A stretch of DNA of 64,000 nt from Linnemannia hyalina (lineage: Eukaryota; Mortierellomycota; Mortierellomycetes; Mortierellales; Mortierellaceae), in assembly GCA_019671135.1 (NCBI GenBank), contig JAHRHY010000010.1, positions 1,798,001 through 1,862,000 on the forward strand. The letters run 5' to 3'. The position numbers were made by a program, and so were the translations under genes. Positions 32,373 through 45,711 of the stretch are shown here, piece by piece; positions within the stretch are counted from its first letter, which is position 1, and each line of letters begins with the position of its first letter. The notes under the pieces were generated by a model. That model had not been told where the DNA came from. It saw only the letters and a program-made list of their open reading frames with translations, and did not search any database.

Positions 32373-33490
32373 TCGCATTGTCGTGTTGTCATCCTGAAAT
32401 GTCCATCCATCCATCCTGAAATGTCCATCCTGAATAGTCGATTCCTGTTGGGAAGGGCGAGGGTGAAGAAAAAGAAGAGAGAAGAGGGGGAGTCTGCCCT
32501 TTTATATTAAAAAAAAATCAATTTTGACTTTTGCCACCGGATTTTTTTTCCCTCACTCGCATGACAGACCTTCTCTCTCCCTTTCCCTCATCCTTTCCGC
32601 TCCTGGTGATGCCATTGGCAGAAGAAGGAAAACAGGACAAACAGGATAACCCTCCGTGACGCGCACTGACAGCACGTATGCTGTTGTTATGGGGAAACAA
32701 GAAAAAAGTTGCCGTTTGGAGGTTTGGTAACGCTTGGGGAAGCTGTTTTTGTTTAAGGCACCAACCGCTCTGGACGGTACCTCTCTTTCTTTTCTTGCTT
32801 TGGGTGAGGAATGAGAAGGAGAAAGGAGAGGTGACACTGACTAGCGGCGGGTCTACTTACATAGCGATTAGCATAGTCTGCTATGTAGTCTGAAGAATAA
32901 AACACAGGCAATGCTTAGACGCGGTGAAAGAGTGAATGGAATGCGGCCATGGAGGAAATGGCTTCGAGTGAATTAGAAATGAGCAATTCAGTTGGTCGAG
33001 CGAAACAGGCTTGTCATCTCGCAGTGAGTCGCAGTACCATGTCGTTCGTCTCTCCTGTGTGTTTCTGCTAACAGGCCGTTGTCTCCTTGTCTCCTTCCTC
33101 CATCCTTGTTCGTTTTGAACGTTTTACGTTATGGCTTCCATTGGCACCTTGTAAGGTGATTCGTGACCGGTTTTCTCATTGCCTTTCTCCGCCCTCAATG
33201 CACTTTTGCTGCCACGAAAACTAAGGCGGCCAGACTTTCAAAATGAAAAGACGAGATGTAAATAGGGACCGCTCTGTACGATCCCCAGAATGCATCTTTC
33301 AAGAATTGGCACCGTTCGCCCACCTCCATGCGTTTATTGACGTATCTTTCAAGGAATTCAAGAAGAAATGGTAAAAGAAGGTATGCGGTATACTAATACT
33401 TGAGAGGCGCGAGACCCACGCGAGGTTTCAAAGGCGAGTGGTCAAAAACACAATAATTGTTCTTGATAAACACATCCCCCAGAAGGCGTG
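32373..33490. repeat. Right inverted arm of satellite block 1
   Basis: Starts after the array with TGTCCATCCATCCATCC and continues almost identically to 59390-60495. The part from about 32700 outward is the reverse complement of the left arm. Its outermost ~85 bp (33405-33490), read on the minus strand, encode LGDVFIKNNYCVFDHSPLKP then RVGLAPLKY and a stop. This is the very end of the aspartic protease gene. Confidence 0.87.
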
Positions 33491-34111
<621 letters not shown>

Positions 34112-34860
34112 TTAGTCGCGTACAATTGTATCGGCGCCAGGTCTATCCTCTTCTTCTTTGTCTCGACTCGGTGGTATTCTGGAGGAGTAAGTTCTTTTGA
34201 CTATTGTGCACAAAATACAGTCGTTGTGTTCCCTCACCACCCAGTCGGTGACAGAGTCGCAAGGGTCTTGAAGGATACTACGAGTGTCGCCAGAGACCAT
34301 GAACCGGAACGGCACGGTAGTGTCCTTGCAGGCGGTGGCGATCTGATATCCCTCTGGTGAGTAGGCAATGCCAGTAACAGCAAAATCGTGGCGGACCAAG
34401 GTAATGCGAGCTTCGCGAGTAGGAATATCGCCAATATCCACAATGTTGTCCTCCTGACGACTTTTGTCGAGTTCGCGAGGAGCTGGTGAGACGGCAATGG
34501 CTGATCCACCAGGGTAGTCGGCGATTTTGGTCCAAGTCGCAGTGTTGTATACACGTACCCCTCGATTTTTTCGCTGATACAGCAAGAAGCTCTCCATCCG
34601 AAGATATGACGCACCCCAGACAACAGGCGATAAAAATCGAGGTTCGGCAGCTCTCCAAACTGTACTCTAGACATCTGTGCCCTGCTGAAGTTAGCCTATC
34701 GGAGCCATGCGTTGTCGAGGTTGGTGTTACTCAGATCGACAACCTCACAGATTTGTTGAATCAAACTCTCCTCCGCGGGATTGACTCCATGAATTCTGAT
34801 GGCACGCAAATCCTGTCTGTGGAATCGAATACTTGAATTTACCATGACTGTGATTATATT
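34112..34860 (-). pseudogene. Broken pentapeptide-repeat/WD40 protein gene
   Basis: Read on minus from about 34840: QICEVVDLSNTNLDNAWLR, an in-frame TAG, then ANFSRAQMSRVQFGELPNLD. These are pentapeptide-type repeats (A-x-F/L at every fifth residue). After a frame change near 34640 comes ISSDGELLAVSAKKSRG. A second shift by an A-run (near 34568) leads to VRVYNTATWTKIADYPGG and FAVTGIAYSPEGYQIATACK, two WD40 blades. The frame stops at 34112-34114. Fungal proteins combining NACHT or ankyrin modules, pentapeptide repeats and WD40 blades have this order. Here only the junction survives, with one stop and at least two shifts, so it is a pseudogene. Confidence 0.7.
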
Positions 34861-37328
34861 AGCCGCTGCTACCTTGACTCTTTCATCTCTCTTTGAGCTC
34901 GTGATTGCATCGTACGCGCATTGAATTCATCGTCTACCTCCATGCGCTCAGCCATGAATTGTACAACCGAAGGCTCTTTTTGTGGTCTGTGCTCTGTCGT
35001 ATTGTATTTTACTGTGCGTTTAATGAGGCGTCAAGAGACAGTGTATATATTATCAGCGGAAGAATAGAGCTTTAGTATCTCCACAATACGAAAATTGTTT
35101 GTTTGTCCATGCTTACTGTCTTGTCTACAACCATACCACTCAATGTGTTAGTAACTCTTTTGCTTTCTCTTGGAGGTGACCGATGAGAAGGACTGGGTCG
35201 TCAGGGCGTGGTAGGGTTTGCTTTCAACAACTCATGGCTATGCTCGCAACACACGATGCTTGTACCTCTGTCTTTGTCTTCATAGAACAAGGGCGAAAGA
35301 GAAGATAAAGGTCAAGAGCGACAGTGGGAACCATGATATTTTTGAACGTCCCCAAGGACTCAATGGCGAAGGCCGGATTGGTACCTGAAAAAGTAATCAG
35401 ATAAACATTGTCAAAAAACCGAGACGCGTCGAACATGAACAGGTGGCTTAAGTGCGAGACACCGGTTTGAGGCAATAAATTAACGGAGTGGAAAGTAGAA
35501 AAAAGAGGAACGAACAAAGCTCTGATCTGACTCCGTTGAGGACTGGATAGAGGCCAGCCATTGCTGATGCCGTTGGCCTTGCCATTGCTGTCGATATAGG
35601 TGAAGAAAAAATTAAATTGAGAAAACATACATGATGGATAAAACGAAGCGACTATGACTTCTTTTTCTCAAACAAGAAGGCAGCCATTTGTCAACGGATC
35701 AGAAAAGACGTTGATAGTCACCGCGTCCAAACGGATGACCAGATCCTTTTTTTTTGTACACACAGTGTTCAGAAGGCATGACCCCATAGAAAGTCTGTTG
35801 TAACACAAAGGAGAGTAATTGAGATAGTCAAACATCCACCTTCTTGTTCTTCGTTTTTGGAGTAGCTGACTCTTGCCTAACTTGTGACTTCGCCACCAAA
35901 AGGCCGATTCTCTCCCCTTTCTTTGACTTCCTACACTCGACAATCAATCGGTTACGATCAGTCTCTTCTCATTCTTCTATCGAGATCAAGGCTTCGCCTT
36001 CCCTCCTTCCTTCTCCCCCCCATTAATCTATCGTCATCTTAATTATTTCCACATCATTCCCTCTCCCTCTGCACCTCTCATTCCTGGTTCCCCCAAAGAC
36101 CCCTGAAATGCGAGAGAAAAAGAAGAACGCGTTGTGGCGACAGGTAGGCTCCAAATAAAATAGAAAATGATGCAGGTTGCTATTCAGGTTACTATTTTCG
36201 CTTGGCGTTTATGTCCCTCCTTTTTCTCTCCTGTTCCCTTCCAATTTGCCGCACTGTTGCGATAAAGCAACTACAAGCGGAAAAAAAAGAAAGAAAAAAG
36301 ACGCAAACTTTCTTGTTTGTCCATGCTCCAATCCTTCTTTCTATTCCCCGCGTACAACAACGCGGTTACTTACAAAGGACATGAATGTAGTCAGTCTGAC
36401 TAAGTTACCCGTGTGGTGATATCTACTTACTTGTCCGTGTATATGAACTCCAGTGAGCGAAGGCGGCCACGAACCATGAGCCCCCCCCCCCCCCCCGATT
36501 GAGATGATGAATCATTAAATCACGCACCTCTTTTTTCTCTCTCTCACTCTCCCTCCCACCTACCCTGAACGCCCCCCTTCACAAGGTTTGCTCAGGAATA
36601 ACCCACCATCCAGAAGCCCTAACTCTCGAATACACACCCTCCCCCCAAAATTCACCTTGCCCCCCCCCTCTCTCCTCCTGTGCAAATTCTTCTACTGCAT
36701 CCACGAACCCCACAACCCTAAACTCCCAAGGTCCTCCAACCGTGGTACCCAATACCCTTCTACAATCTTTGCACACTCCCCCGAAGCAGGCCGAGATCGC
36801 CCAACGGGTGTGACAAAGGAGCTTTAGGAAGCGAGATATGAGCGGAAGAAGGTTCTTACCAAGATTGTTTGGAAGGAATGGAGTGTGGATGGTAGCGGGA
36901 TGGGGATTGGGGCAGGGGGGGGGGGGGGGTGCATAAGTGGTATGATGCCGAGGAATATCATCAGGATAAGAATCCACATGGGTATGAATGTCCCTCTCAT
37001 TTCTTGAGGTTGTAGGAAGTCGAAGTACAAATAAACCAAAGAACTAGCTCTCATCATCCGCATGAACGCCTCCAGCCTCCCGAACAAATACCGGTATTAA
37101 AGAAATAATGACATATGAGAGAAAAGAGCTGTGGAAGTCTTGGTTTTTTATTTCATGGTCATAAAGAACAAGAAATGTCCTGAATGCGAAAAGAATACGA
37201 AGGAAGTGAAGAAAAAGGAGAGGGGTCAAAGAACAAGGATGGCTGAGAGAGAGAGAGAGCGAGAGAGTAAAAAACTCCTTTTGATGTTGTCGGGGAGGTC
37301 GAGGGGAAATAAGGGAGTATGGACGCGC
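34861..37328. other. Intergenic stretch, no confident gene
   Basis: Contains a run of about 19 C at 36479-36497 and a G-run at 36917-36931. Two weak candidates lie on the minus strand: 35224-35628 (134 residues, with an internal acceptor-like site) and 36824-37087 (a short hydrophobic segment, RGTFIPMWILILMIFLGIIP). Neither has a recognisable family, so I do not call them. Confidence 0.4.
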
Positions 37329-39030
37329 TTAACATTCGGCTGTTGACGCCTTGGTGTTCAAGATAAGGGCAACAATGAGTCCGTACAGGGCCAAGACCTC
37401 AGCGAAAATCAACACGAGAATCATTCCTGTGAACAGACGGGGTTGTTGGGCAGAGGCACGGACTCCAGCATCTCCGACAATACCGACAGCGAAACCAGCA
37501 GCCATACCAGCCAATCCAACACTCAAACCGGCGCCCAACTGAATAAATCCAGCATACAACGACATCTGCTGTTTGACTATTTTTGTCATTGGGGGAATAA
37601 GAAAAGGATGATGATAAGTGGCAGGAACAGGACACTTCAATGCTCTTCTTCACATTACATTCAGTCAGTCATGAGAGGGACAAGATAAGAAGAACTTACA
37701 GCCGTTGCCGATGAGGACAGAGACGACGAGACCGTAAATACCGATAATACCGGCCATAATAATGGGGACAATTCCCTTGATGATCAGGTCAGGGCGAAGA
37801 ACTCCCATCGAGGTGAGACCGACACCCGACTTGGCGGTACCATAGGCAGCTCCAAAGCCTACAATAGTAAATAGGGATTGAGGAAGGAAGGGTTAGCGTC
37901 AGGTCGAGTCTACGAAAAATTTCATCCAAGGGACGCTTAGGAAGCCAGAAATGGATATAGAGGGCAACGAGGTGTCCATGTGGTTCTGTGTGTGCCCTTG
38001 TCATGGGTGTGAAAAGAGGACCGCCCGTACCATTTCTTTTTTATTTTTCTCTCTCATCCCCTCACCAAGAGCGAGCAGGTATGTGTCTCCTGGCAGTTCC
38101 TGGTCTGTCGAGAGGACAAAGGAAAGGATCGCTTTTTGGCGCCACTATAATCCTTTTAGCGCACGTCCTCGATCCGTGTTTGCCACAATCCGCCCCACTT
38201 CCATCTTCTCTCTACAAACAATTTCGATGAGCACCCAAGGGTAGTTGCTTAAGTTCTACGTCCTGGGTGTGTTGGGTAAAATGAGGTCGTGTTGGGCGGT
38301 GACAGTGCCGATATCCAGGATTCTTGCCGAGTTGAAAAAGTGCAGAGGCAACGTGAGGCAAAGTGTAGCTGCTATTGGGACAGGTCCAGAGAAAAGTATC
38401 GAACAAAGGAGGGCGAACGGAGGGTGATGTAGATATGCTTGGGTAATTAAAGGGAAGACTTACAGCAGAAGACAATGGCGCTGGTGGCACCCATGACTCC
38501 AAAGAAGGGAGCGTACGCGGGGCTATCAAGGAAATCGACCAAAGAAAGAGCAGGGTTATTTGGTTAGCCATTGTATTCACTATGATTGTCGTGTTTTGAT
38601 TTGAGTAACTGTAGTTATTGCCGGTGTTGCAGGAGTTGCGGTTGTGGCAGTTGTTGCGCTTGTTATTGGCAAGAGCAGTACCCTTCCTCGTTCCTCTTCC
38701 CAGGAAGGCAAGAGATAAAAAATGAGCGCGCTCGCAAGAATGTTGCCAGACGATCAGCTCTGGTGTCTCTGCTGGCTCCTGTCCCTGCCATTTGCTGCTC
38801 ACACTGCCAAGGAATCCAAACTCGTAAAGAGGTCATTTGTCGCCTTCAGTGTGCGCGTATCTGCGTTGCTGCTGGTCAACTCTTCCTTGCTCGTCCTTTC
38901 AACTGCTCCTGCTGTGTTCGCGCAAGCCAGGTTTCCTGCCTCTGTTGGGTGGAGTGTGCACTTGCTCTCCTTCATCCTATTCATAGTATGTAATCTCTTA
39001 CCAGAACTCAGTGGCGACAAGAGTAGACAT
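37329..39030 (-). CDS. VMA3: V-type ATPase 16-kDa proteolipid subunit c
   Basis: Forms the proton-carrying c-ring of the vacuolar ATPase V0 sector. Four exons: 39030-39002, 38522-38464, 37858-37700 and 37576-37329. All are in phase, giving 164 residues, the normal length. The sequence runs [60 protein letters not shown], then [20 protein letters not shown] and [20 protein letters not shown]. The Glu in [11 protein letters not shown], inside the fourth membrane helix, is the proton-binding carboxylate. Intron 1 is unusually long (479 nt) for this window. The subunit c paralogues (c, c', c'') are close; the short N-terminus and absence of an extra helix favour c. Confidence 0.95.
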
Positions 39031-39206
39031 GATGTGTAGTTATGTTTTGACGAAAGGAGAGAGTGCGTGAGAGTGGAGCGGGTGACAATGAGAGTCTGGT
39101 GCGAGAGAAGGGTGGGGTAGGTGTGTGAGTGAAAAAAAAGAGAATGGACAATGCATGGAAATCACGTTGGCCAAAGGATGGACCACCAGGCCCACCACCG
39201 CCCGAG

Positions 39207-39233
39207 TGACGTCACATAAAAAATTGTGACGTG
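39207..39233. promoter_or_regulatory. CRE-like sites upstream of V-ATPase subunit c
   Basis: TGACGTCA, the full palindromic ATF/CREB site, at 39207-39214 and a TGACGTG half-type site at 39227-39233. They lie about 180-200 bp before the VMA3 start and after the stop of the aminopeptidase gene. The motif is seen; a regulatory role is inference. Confidence 0.5.
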
Positions 39234-39354
39234 TGAAGTATAGGCGAAAATGATTTGCGACGCGAGGGGATCGAAGGAGGGGATCAAGAAAAGGGTTTTG
39301 CAGGAGAGACTATGATTATTTATTCATAGTTTGCAAGAAAAAAAAGGAGAGACC

Positions 39355-42300
39355 TTAGAACTCATAGTCACCACTCATACTGAGCAGTTCCATCTCGCGT
39401 TCCAGGGTCCGTGGCCGCTGCTCTGGTGGCCGGCTGTTGAGACCATGGCCGTGGCCGTGGCTGTGACCATGACTATGACCATGAGCATGACCATGACAGT
39501 GACCATACTGCTGCATCTGCATCTGTTGCTGCTGGAGCTGCAGTTGACGCTGGTACTCTTGCTGTAACCGCAACTCATGCTGCTGCTGATCATGCTGAAG
39601 TTGCAATAGCTGCTGAGCCTGCTCCTCCGATGCTTGGCCCACTCCATCCAAATACACCTCCGATCGCACATGGGTCGCGTGTTGGCTGTAGATACCACCA
39701 TGTGGGTACTTGAGCCCACTCGAGGGGGTCGATGCTCCAGACGATGCACCCGATGTCGACCCTGCAGGCGTAGTCGTGCTGACCGAACCTGCTCCATTGA
39801 TCAACGTAGCGGTTGTGGCGTTGCTGGTGGGTGACGAAGCAGTCGTGTTTGTTGTGGTTGGTGTGGTAGCGGTAAAGTTCGAAAGGCCGTGACCACTCAA
39901 CTCATGCCCATACATCCCGTTGACAGCTCCCGCCTGGATCGACGACATCATCGACAAGTGCTGCCGCTCATGATCATCAGTGCCTGCACCAATAGTCAAG
40001 TATCCGTTGATCTTCAACCACTGCTCAACATCCTTGCAATCACGTTCCAACCAGAGAATGTTCATACGGATTCCCTCCAGACATGTCGCAAGGATCCTGT
40101 CGTAAGCGCTCGTGTCCTTGTTAGCGAAGAACGCCTGCACCTCGCGGTACCTCTCCAGCGTCGAAAACGACTCGATACTGAGCAGCACAAAGTAGTCCAG
40201 GAAGCCGATATCATCGCAATGGCGCTCGTAGAGAACATCCCAGTGGTGGCGCATAAAGTTCCACAGCTCAGCACGACCTACTACCGATGAGCGCAATGTC
40301 GCGATCGCACTAAGGATATCCTGAGTACGGACTTCACGCGACATGGCAAACGCCAGTGTCCTCCGCACCAGCTCTAGCGAGCTTCCATATCCAAGGACCG
40401 ACAGAGCCACCACCTTCTCGCCAGGGATGTATGTCTCGCGGTAGTAGTTGACAATGTCTTCATACTCTTCTACTCCCTGAGTCGTCCTGAGAACAATCTC
40501 AAAGACTGGGAATCGCAAATCTGGTGGCAACGCAGTCACATCCCGGTGCTTCATAAACGCTGTAAACCGTCTCCTTGCCTCTGCAACAATCCTATTCAGA
40601 AGTCCAAGAAGTAACAATGGAGATTAGTCAATGATCTTTTCGTGGCATCAAGCACAAGTACGCGCGACAAGTGAGAATGAAGACTTACTCTGGGTCGCCA
40701 GCTCGTCCTGCAAAACGAATGGCAACGGCGCGCAGGTTCACAGTGGCAGGATCCTCACCCTCAGGGAACTCCCATCCAAGCCTCTTGACAATTTTTGTGA
40801 AGAGGCGCCTCTGAACTTCCTTCAAGCCATTCATAATCGGCGTGGGTTGCTCTAGCCAGACCGACAACAATTCCTGCAATCTCAAAGACACTTCAGCCCA
40901 AACCCTATATTTGCAAGGCAAGAAAGGTACTTTGTCAATATTCCGCTACAAGAGTCGATAGAACGAAGCTTCCATACAACAACGGCGAGGGTAAAGTTAC
41001 TTACATGTAATTCTCTTCATCTTCAAAATACTTGAGAAGGGTCAAGAAACTGCTGGTGGGCGCAATTCCACTAGCAACCAATGCAGCAGCATCGGTCAAA
41101 AGTCCGACTCTGTTAGCTGCGTTCAGTTGCTCCGTGCCAAACGTCTGTCCGAGAAGCGCCAAGGTCTTGGGAGGATAGGACACTCTGTAGAATCCTGTCT
41201 GGCCCATGTTGAACTTGTACCACTGTGTTGTGTCCACCTTCAAAACCAACTCCTTGGTGTCCATCATGATGTTGCGAGGCGTCGAGTCCGATGCAGTGAC
41301 AAGTCCCAATGGCACGGGCCAGATAATGTGATCCTCCTCTTCACGGACATCTCCAGTCGACAAGAACAGGTTCTGGCGCACCAAGATGGTTGACTCGTCC
41401 AACTCTGTAATCGACAACACGGGGTACTAAAATCATCATGACAAGTTGAGAACTGTATGAGTTGGGAATACACGTCAATAAGCCTAAAGTACTTTCTCAC
41501 GCTTTTCATCCTTGATATATGTAACCTACCCCGGTCTGGCGAGTCCATTTGCGCATGAATCCAGGAACATCCATCTTTGACTCTTCGGCCAAAGTGACCC
41601 AGAGATCCTCGGTGTTGGCGTTGCTCCACATGTACTTGTGAATAAACTTTCGGAGGCCTAGCAGCAGCTGATCCTGACCCAACCAGGCACTGAGCATTCG
41701 CAAGACAGAGGCTCCCTTCATGTAGCTGACTTCGTCAAAGATCTGTGTGATCTCGCTTGGGTTGGCAACCCCGACCTCAACTGGGTGAGATGTCCGCAAG
41801 GAGTCGTGTTTGAGAACTTCCTGAATCCGTTTGACAAACTCTGACCAGATATCCCAGCCAGGGAACAGTTCGTCCACCACAATGTACGCCAAATGTGTCG
41901 CGAACCCCTCAAACAGCCACAAATCCGACCACCACTCCATCGTCACTAAGTTGCCGAACCACTAATAGCGAGAAAAGTAAAAATAAACATAAAAATTAGA
42001 TTAGCATGCATGACCCAGTGATAAAAACTTGAGGCTGGATAAAATCAAAATCAAACTAGGCATATTGTTAGTTACTTGGTGAGAAATTTCGTGGATCACT
42101 GTTGCTGCAATCTCGTGTCGTCGATCCTGGGACCCGTATTCCTCAATCAACAGCGCATATGTTCTGAAGGTGATCAGGCCCCAGTTCTCCATCGCACCTG
42201 GCGCAAAGTCGGGCACCGCCACCAAGTCCAGCTTGGGCAACGGGTATGGTATATTGAATAATCGCGAGAAATATTCGACCGACTAATAAGAATAAAAGAA

Positions 42301-43555
42301 TCAGTGTCAAGGTTAAATAGCATAAACTAGCAATGCACTCACACAACATAGTTGGAGAACAAACGTATGCCAAAGAGTTGTTACCTTGACGGCGAGATCG
42401 AGAGAGTAATGGCCCTGGTCAGCAAGACCAACAGGAGTGTAAACGCGGCACGGGATGCGCTCGCCATTGAATTCGCCAGAAGTGTACGCCTCAATGTAGT
42501 CAAAATCTCCAATCATCCATGCCAATAGCTAATTATGAAAAAGGACGAGACAGTCGAGATACATGTTAATATTAGCTGCATGTTCTAGCCTCGCCAAGTA
42601 CCTGACATTGCTTACAGGAACGGCAAAAAAGGACTTACGTAGGTGGCCATGATGGGCGTCTTCAAAAACGCCACTTCCTGCATACCGTTCTCGAGCAATG
42701 TGGTTGACTGTACACTCATGTTGGATAGACACGTCATGCCCTGGGGAGCCACCAGCGTCAGCGAAAAGGTCGATTTGATAGCTGGCTACAAGTCATGGGA
42801 AGGAAGAAGACCAATTAGTCCAATGAGCGACTTGCGGACAAAATTATAGACGGCTCACTCACCCATGCTCACACGAAAAAGAGAAAAAAATGCTGAGCAC
42901 CAGCAAAGAAATTCGGAGATTCAGAGACGCAATACAAAAGACGCAGAGATGCGATGCCGGGAAGGTTCTCGGCGCTGTGCTATTGATGTTACGCTGTACG
43001 TTACCTCATCCCAACATGGAAAGGCTCGTCGAGCATGCGTAGACTGGAATTGCGTGGTTGTCAATTGGCTATACGATAGAAAAACGAGAAGGAAAAAATG
43101 GTGGGCAAATAAATTAAGCATGTCCCAAAAAAAAGAGAGCAATTAAGTATAACCTTGGTGGAGGGAGAGAAAACTATTTTCCAGAAAATCCAGGACGGTT
43201 CACCCACAGTAATGCATATTATGTAAACGAAGAAAGCGAAAAAAAGCAAGGGGGGCCTGGACTTACTGAACGTTGTTGTCGGCGTCGGTGTAGACGGACC
43301 GGTAAAAGCCGTTAAGCTTGTCGTTGACGAGACCGATATATGTGATGTCGAGGATCCAGGAGGAGCCCACATGGAGGACCTGAGGGAACTCGAGGGTGAT
43401 GGTCTCCTCTTCAACATTGTAGCTCACACTCGTCGCGGTGACACTATGAAAAAGCACAAGGAAAGGTACAAATGTGTGTGAGAAAACACCAGCCATGCAC
43501 CTTGCTGTGAGTTGTTTTTGTTTATCTATCGACATTTACCCGCGCGTGTTTTCAG

Positions 43556-43592
<37 letters not shown>

Positions 43593-45349
43593 GCGATATT
43601 GCCTTCCTGCCCCTCCCAGAAACGATGGGTCGTAGCATGTCCTCTTTTGCAAACACATGCTTCGTCTTTCTTGTGTATAAACCATGAATAATACGGGAGA
43701 GTCGTCCTATTGTCCATGTGGAGATGGGAGGGTGCGCTTCTTTTTTGTTTGTGATGTCCTGCCAGTACGCGTTCGTAGTTGAAGTGAACTTGATCCCAAT
43801 GATATTATTATCAGATCATCATCCATCTAACGCGACCACTCCCCCAGCCTCTTTGTATTTAGCACCTTTCTCATGACAGTCCATTGTTTACCGCCCTCTT
43901 TTCTGTTGGTGCATACAGGTTGGTGCTTGTAGGAGCAGTAAAGAACAAAAGTAACGAATGGCGTTTGCCTTTTGTTGTTATTGTCATGTACTGAATCACG
44001 CGTAGTGTTGTGTCGTTGCGTGTTTGAGTATGACGGTGAGTGTATGTAAGTGTAAAGTGGCAGTTGGTATGAAGGCATGTGTATCTATGTGTTTGTTCCC
44101 TGAAAGGGTAGTTGGGCTTTGACGCTGGGCTTGGTCCTCCTCCTCCTTTTCTTCCCCCTGTGCGTGTCCGTCCCTTTTCGATTGCCATGTTCCCCCTTCG
44201 ACTCCCCCTTTGTGTTCCCCTCAGCTGTTGTGTTGTGTTTTATTCCATTTTCCCTGAGCGTTCTTGTCACCATGCGTGATTGATCCAGCCTGTCAGTTGG
44301 TATAATCTCGGGTGACATGCAGACAGACATACATGTACACATTTTGTTTGGACGCATCGACACTTCCTCATCACAGCCCTTGCACCTTTCCTTTCCTCGA
44401 TGACAAGCATAAACACAAACATGCAAAATCACAAAAGATAGCAGGAATGGGTTCCTCTCTATCGCCAATGCTGATGCAACACTCTCCCTTTTCTCATGTC
44501 AACTACTTGGCAGCTACTAAACACTTGCGCCAATGCCAATGCCAATGCTTAGGTCCAATTGACGGTATATTACCTGTACCCACTTAAGAGGTGGTCCCTT
44601 GCGGTGGCTGTCTGGATGTTGAGTTCCTTTGCGTTCAATGTGATGCCAAACGTTGGCTCGGCAATACAAATCCTATTCACACCACCAACCCCACAAAAAA
44701 ACATAAACAAAAAGAACGTGAAAATAATAATAATTAATAAGTTGTTTCGTAGAAACAAGAAAACAATAGATCAGTTCGACAATTATGTCCAAGTGTAATC
44801 TCGAGAACAGTGAGGAGGGTGGCGTCGAATGAAGGAGGAAAAAGACGTAGTTGTTTGCGAAGCATGGAATGGGGAGCGTGGTGGCGATGATCTTGCAGTG
44901 CGTTGAAAGGGAGATCCCGATCGCACTGACTGTCTTGTGGGTATGTGTGTTTTGCGCTGCTCAATGTTCATCCGTTTCCCTTCATGTTGCCAAGTCCAGC
45001 TGAGGTCGAAACTGCCAAGGGTGTGGGCGAGGGCGAGAGGCGAGAAGGGAAAGGGGGTCAAGAACGAAGGGTTGTCTGTGTGTGTGCGCTGTTGTTGTTG
45101 TTGTTGTTGTTGCGTTGCTTGGAACAGGTGGTGGTGGAAAATAAAAGGAGGGAGTGTGAATGTGCCAGAAGAGTGGACACATAGAAGGAGGGAGTGACGA
45201 CAGACAGTAAAAGAAAAAAAAAGTTCTTACTCGATGGAGCATTCGCCGAGGAAGGAGAAGTTAACGGGACAGGGGACAATCTTGAGTCTGTAGTGGATGG
45301 GGATGATGGACCGCTGGAGGGTCATGGAAGGTCGTTTGGGTACGGTCAT
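39355..45349 (-). CDS. M1-family zinc aminopeptidase with long His/Gln-rich C-terminal tail
   Basis: Removes N-terminal residues from peptides. Eleven exons: 45349-45231, 44672-44574, 43443-43267, 43068-43005, 42785-42639, 42528-42385, 42282-42076, 41961-41530, 41426-41005, 40904-40689 and 40591-39355. Every junction keeps phase; product 1087 residues. It starts MTVPKRPSMTLQRSIIPIHY. QSTHARRAFPCWDE and the exopeptidase motif GAMENWG (about 279-285) are present. The zinc site HEISH (314-318) is followed by WLFEGFA with Glu337 (HExxH-x18-E). The helical C-terminal domain ends near residue 875, the usual end of Ape2/puromycin-sensitive enzymes. Some 210 extra residues follow: Thr/Ala-rich, then Gln-rich, then HGH(A/S) repeats, then ELLSMSGDYEF. 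Two long introns near the 5' end (558 and 1130 nt) hold repeats including a T-run (43559-43591). Confidence 0.9.
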
Positions 45350-45654
45350 GGCGGATGGGGTCGAGTTGTGGTGGAGAGAGGATCGCCAATTGCCGGGTGG
45401 AGAAGGTGAAGTTGGTTACTTGTTGACAAATGCAAAGGAAGAAAAGGAGTGGGGAGTGGTGGAGCAAGTGTTTGCGCAAGAGTGTGTAGGAGAGTGACAG
45501 GGAGTGCGCAAAAGCGAAAGTGTGTCAGTGATGATGAAGTAATGTGATATGAATATGATGATAATATGAGTGAGGATAACAACGAAGGAAGGAAGGAAGA
45601 ATGAAAGAATGAAAGAACAAAGGAAAAGCAACGGAAGAGGAGAAGAAGGAAGGA

Positions 45655-45711
<57 letters not shown>

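Noticed and set aside
28840..33490. Classical TIR DNA transposon
   Set aside because: Arms are inverted, but no transposase, constant ends or target-site duplication were found, and arm lengths differ between copies.
35224..35628. 134-residue minus-strand frame
   Set aside because: No domain, no convincing start, and an acceptor-like site inside; could be decayed coding DNA but unsupported.
36824..37087. Short minus-strand frame with one hydrophobic segment
   Set aside because: Ends in a G/C homopolymer, no family recognised, no clear exon partners.
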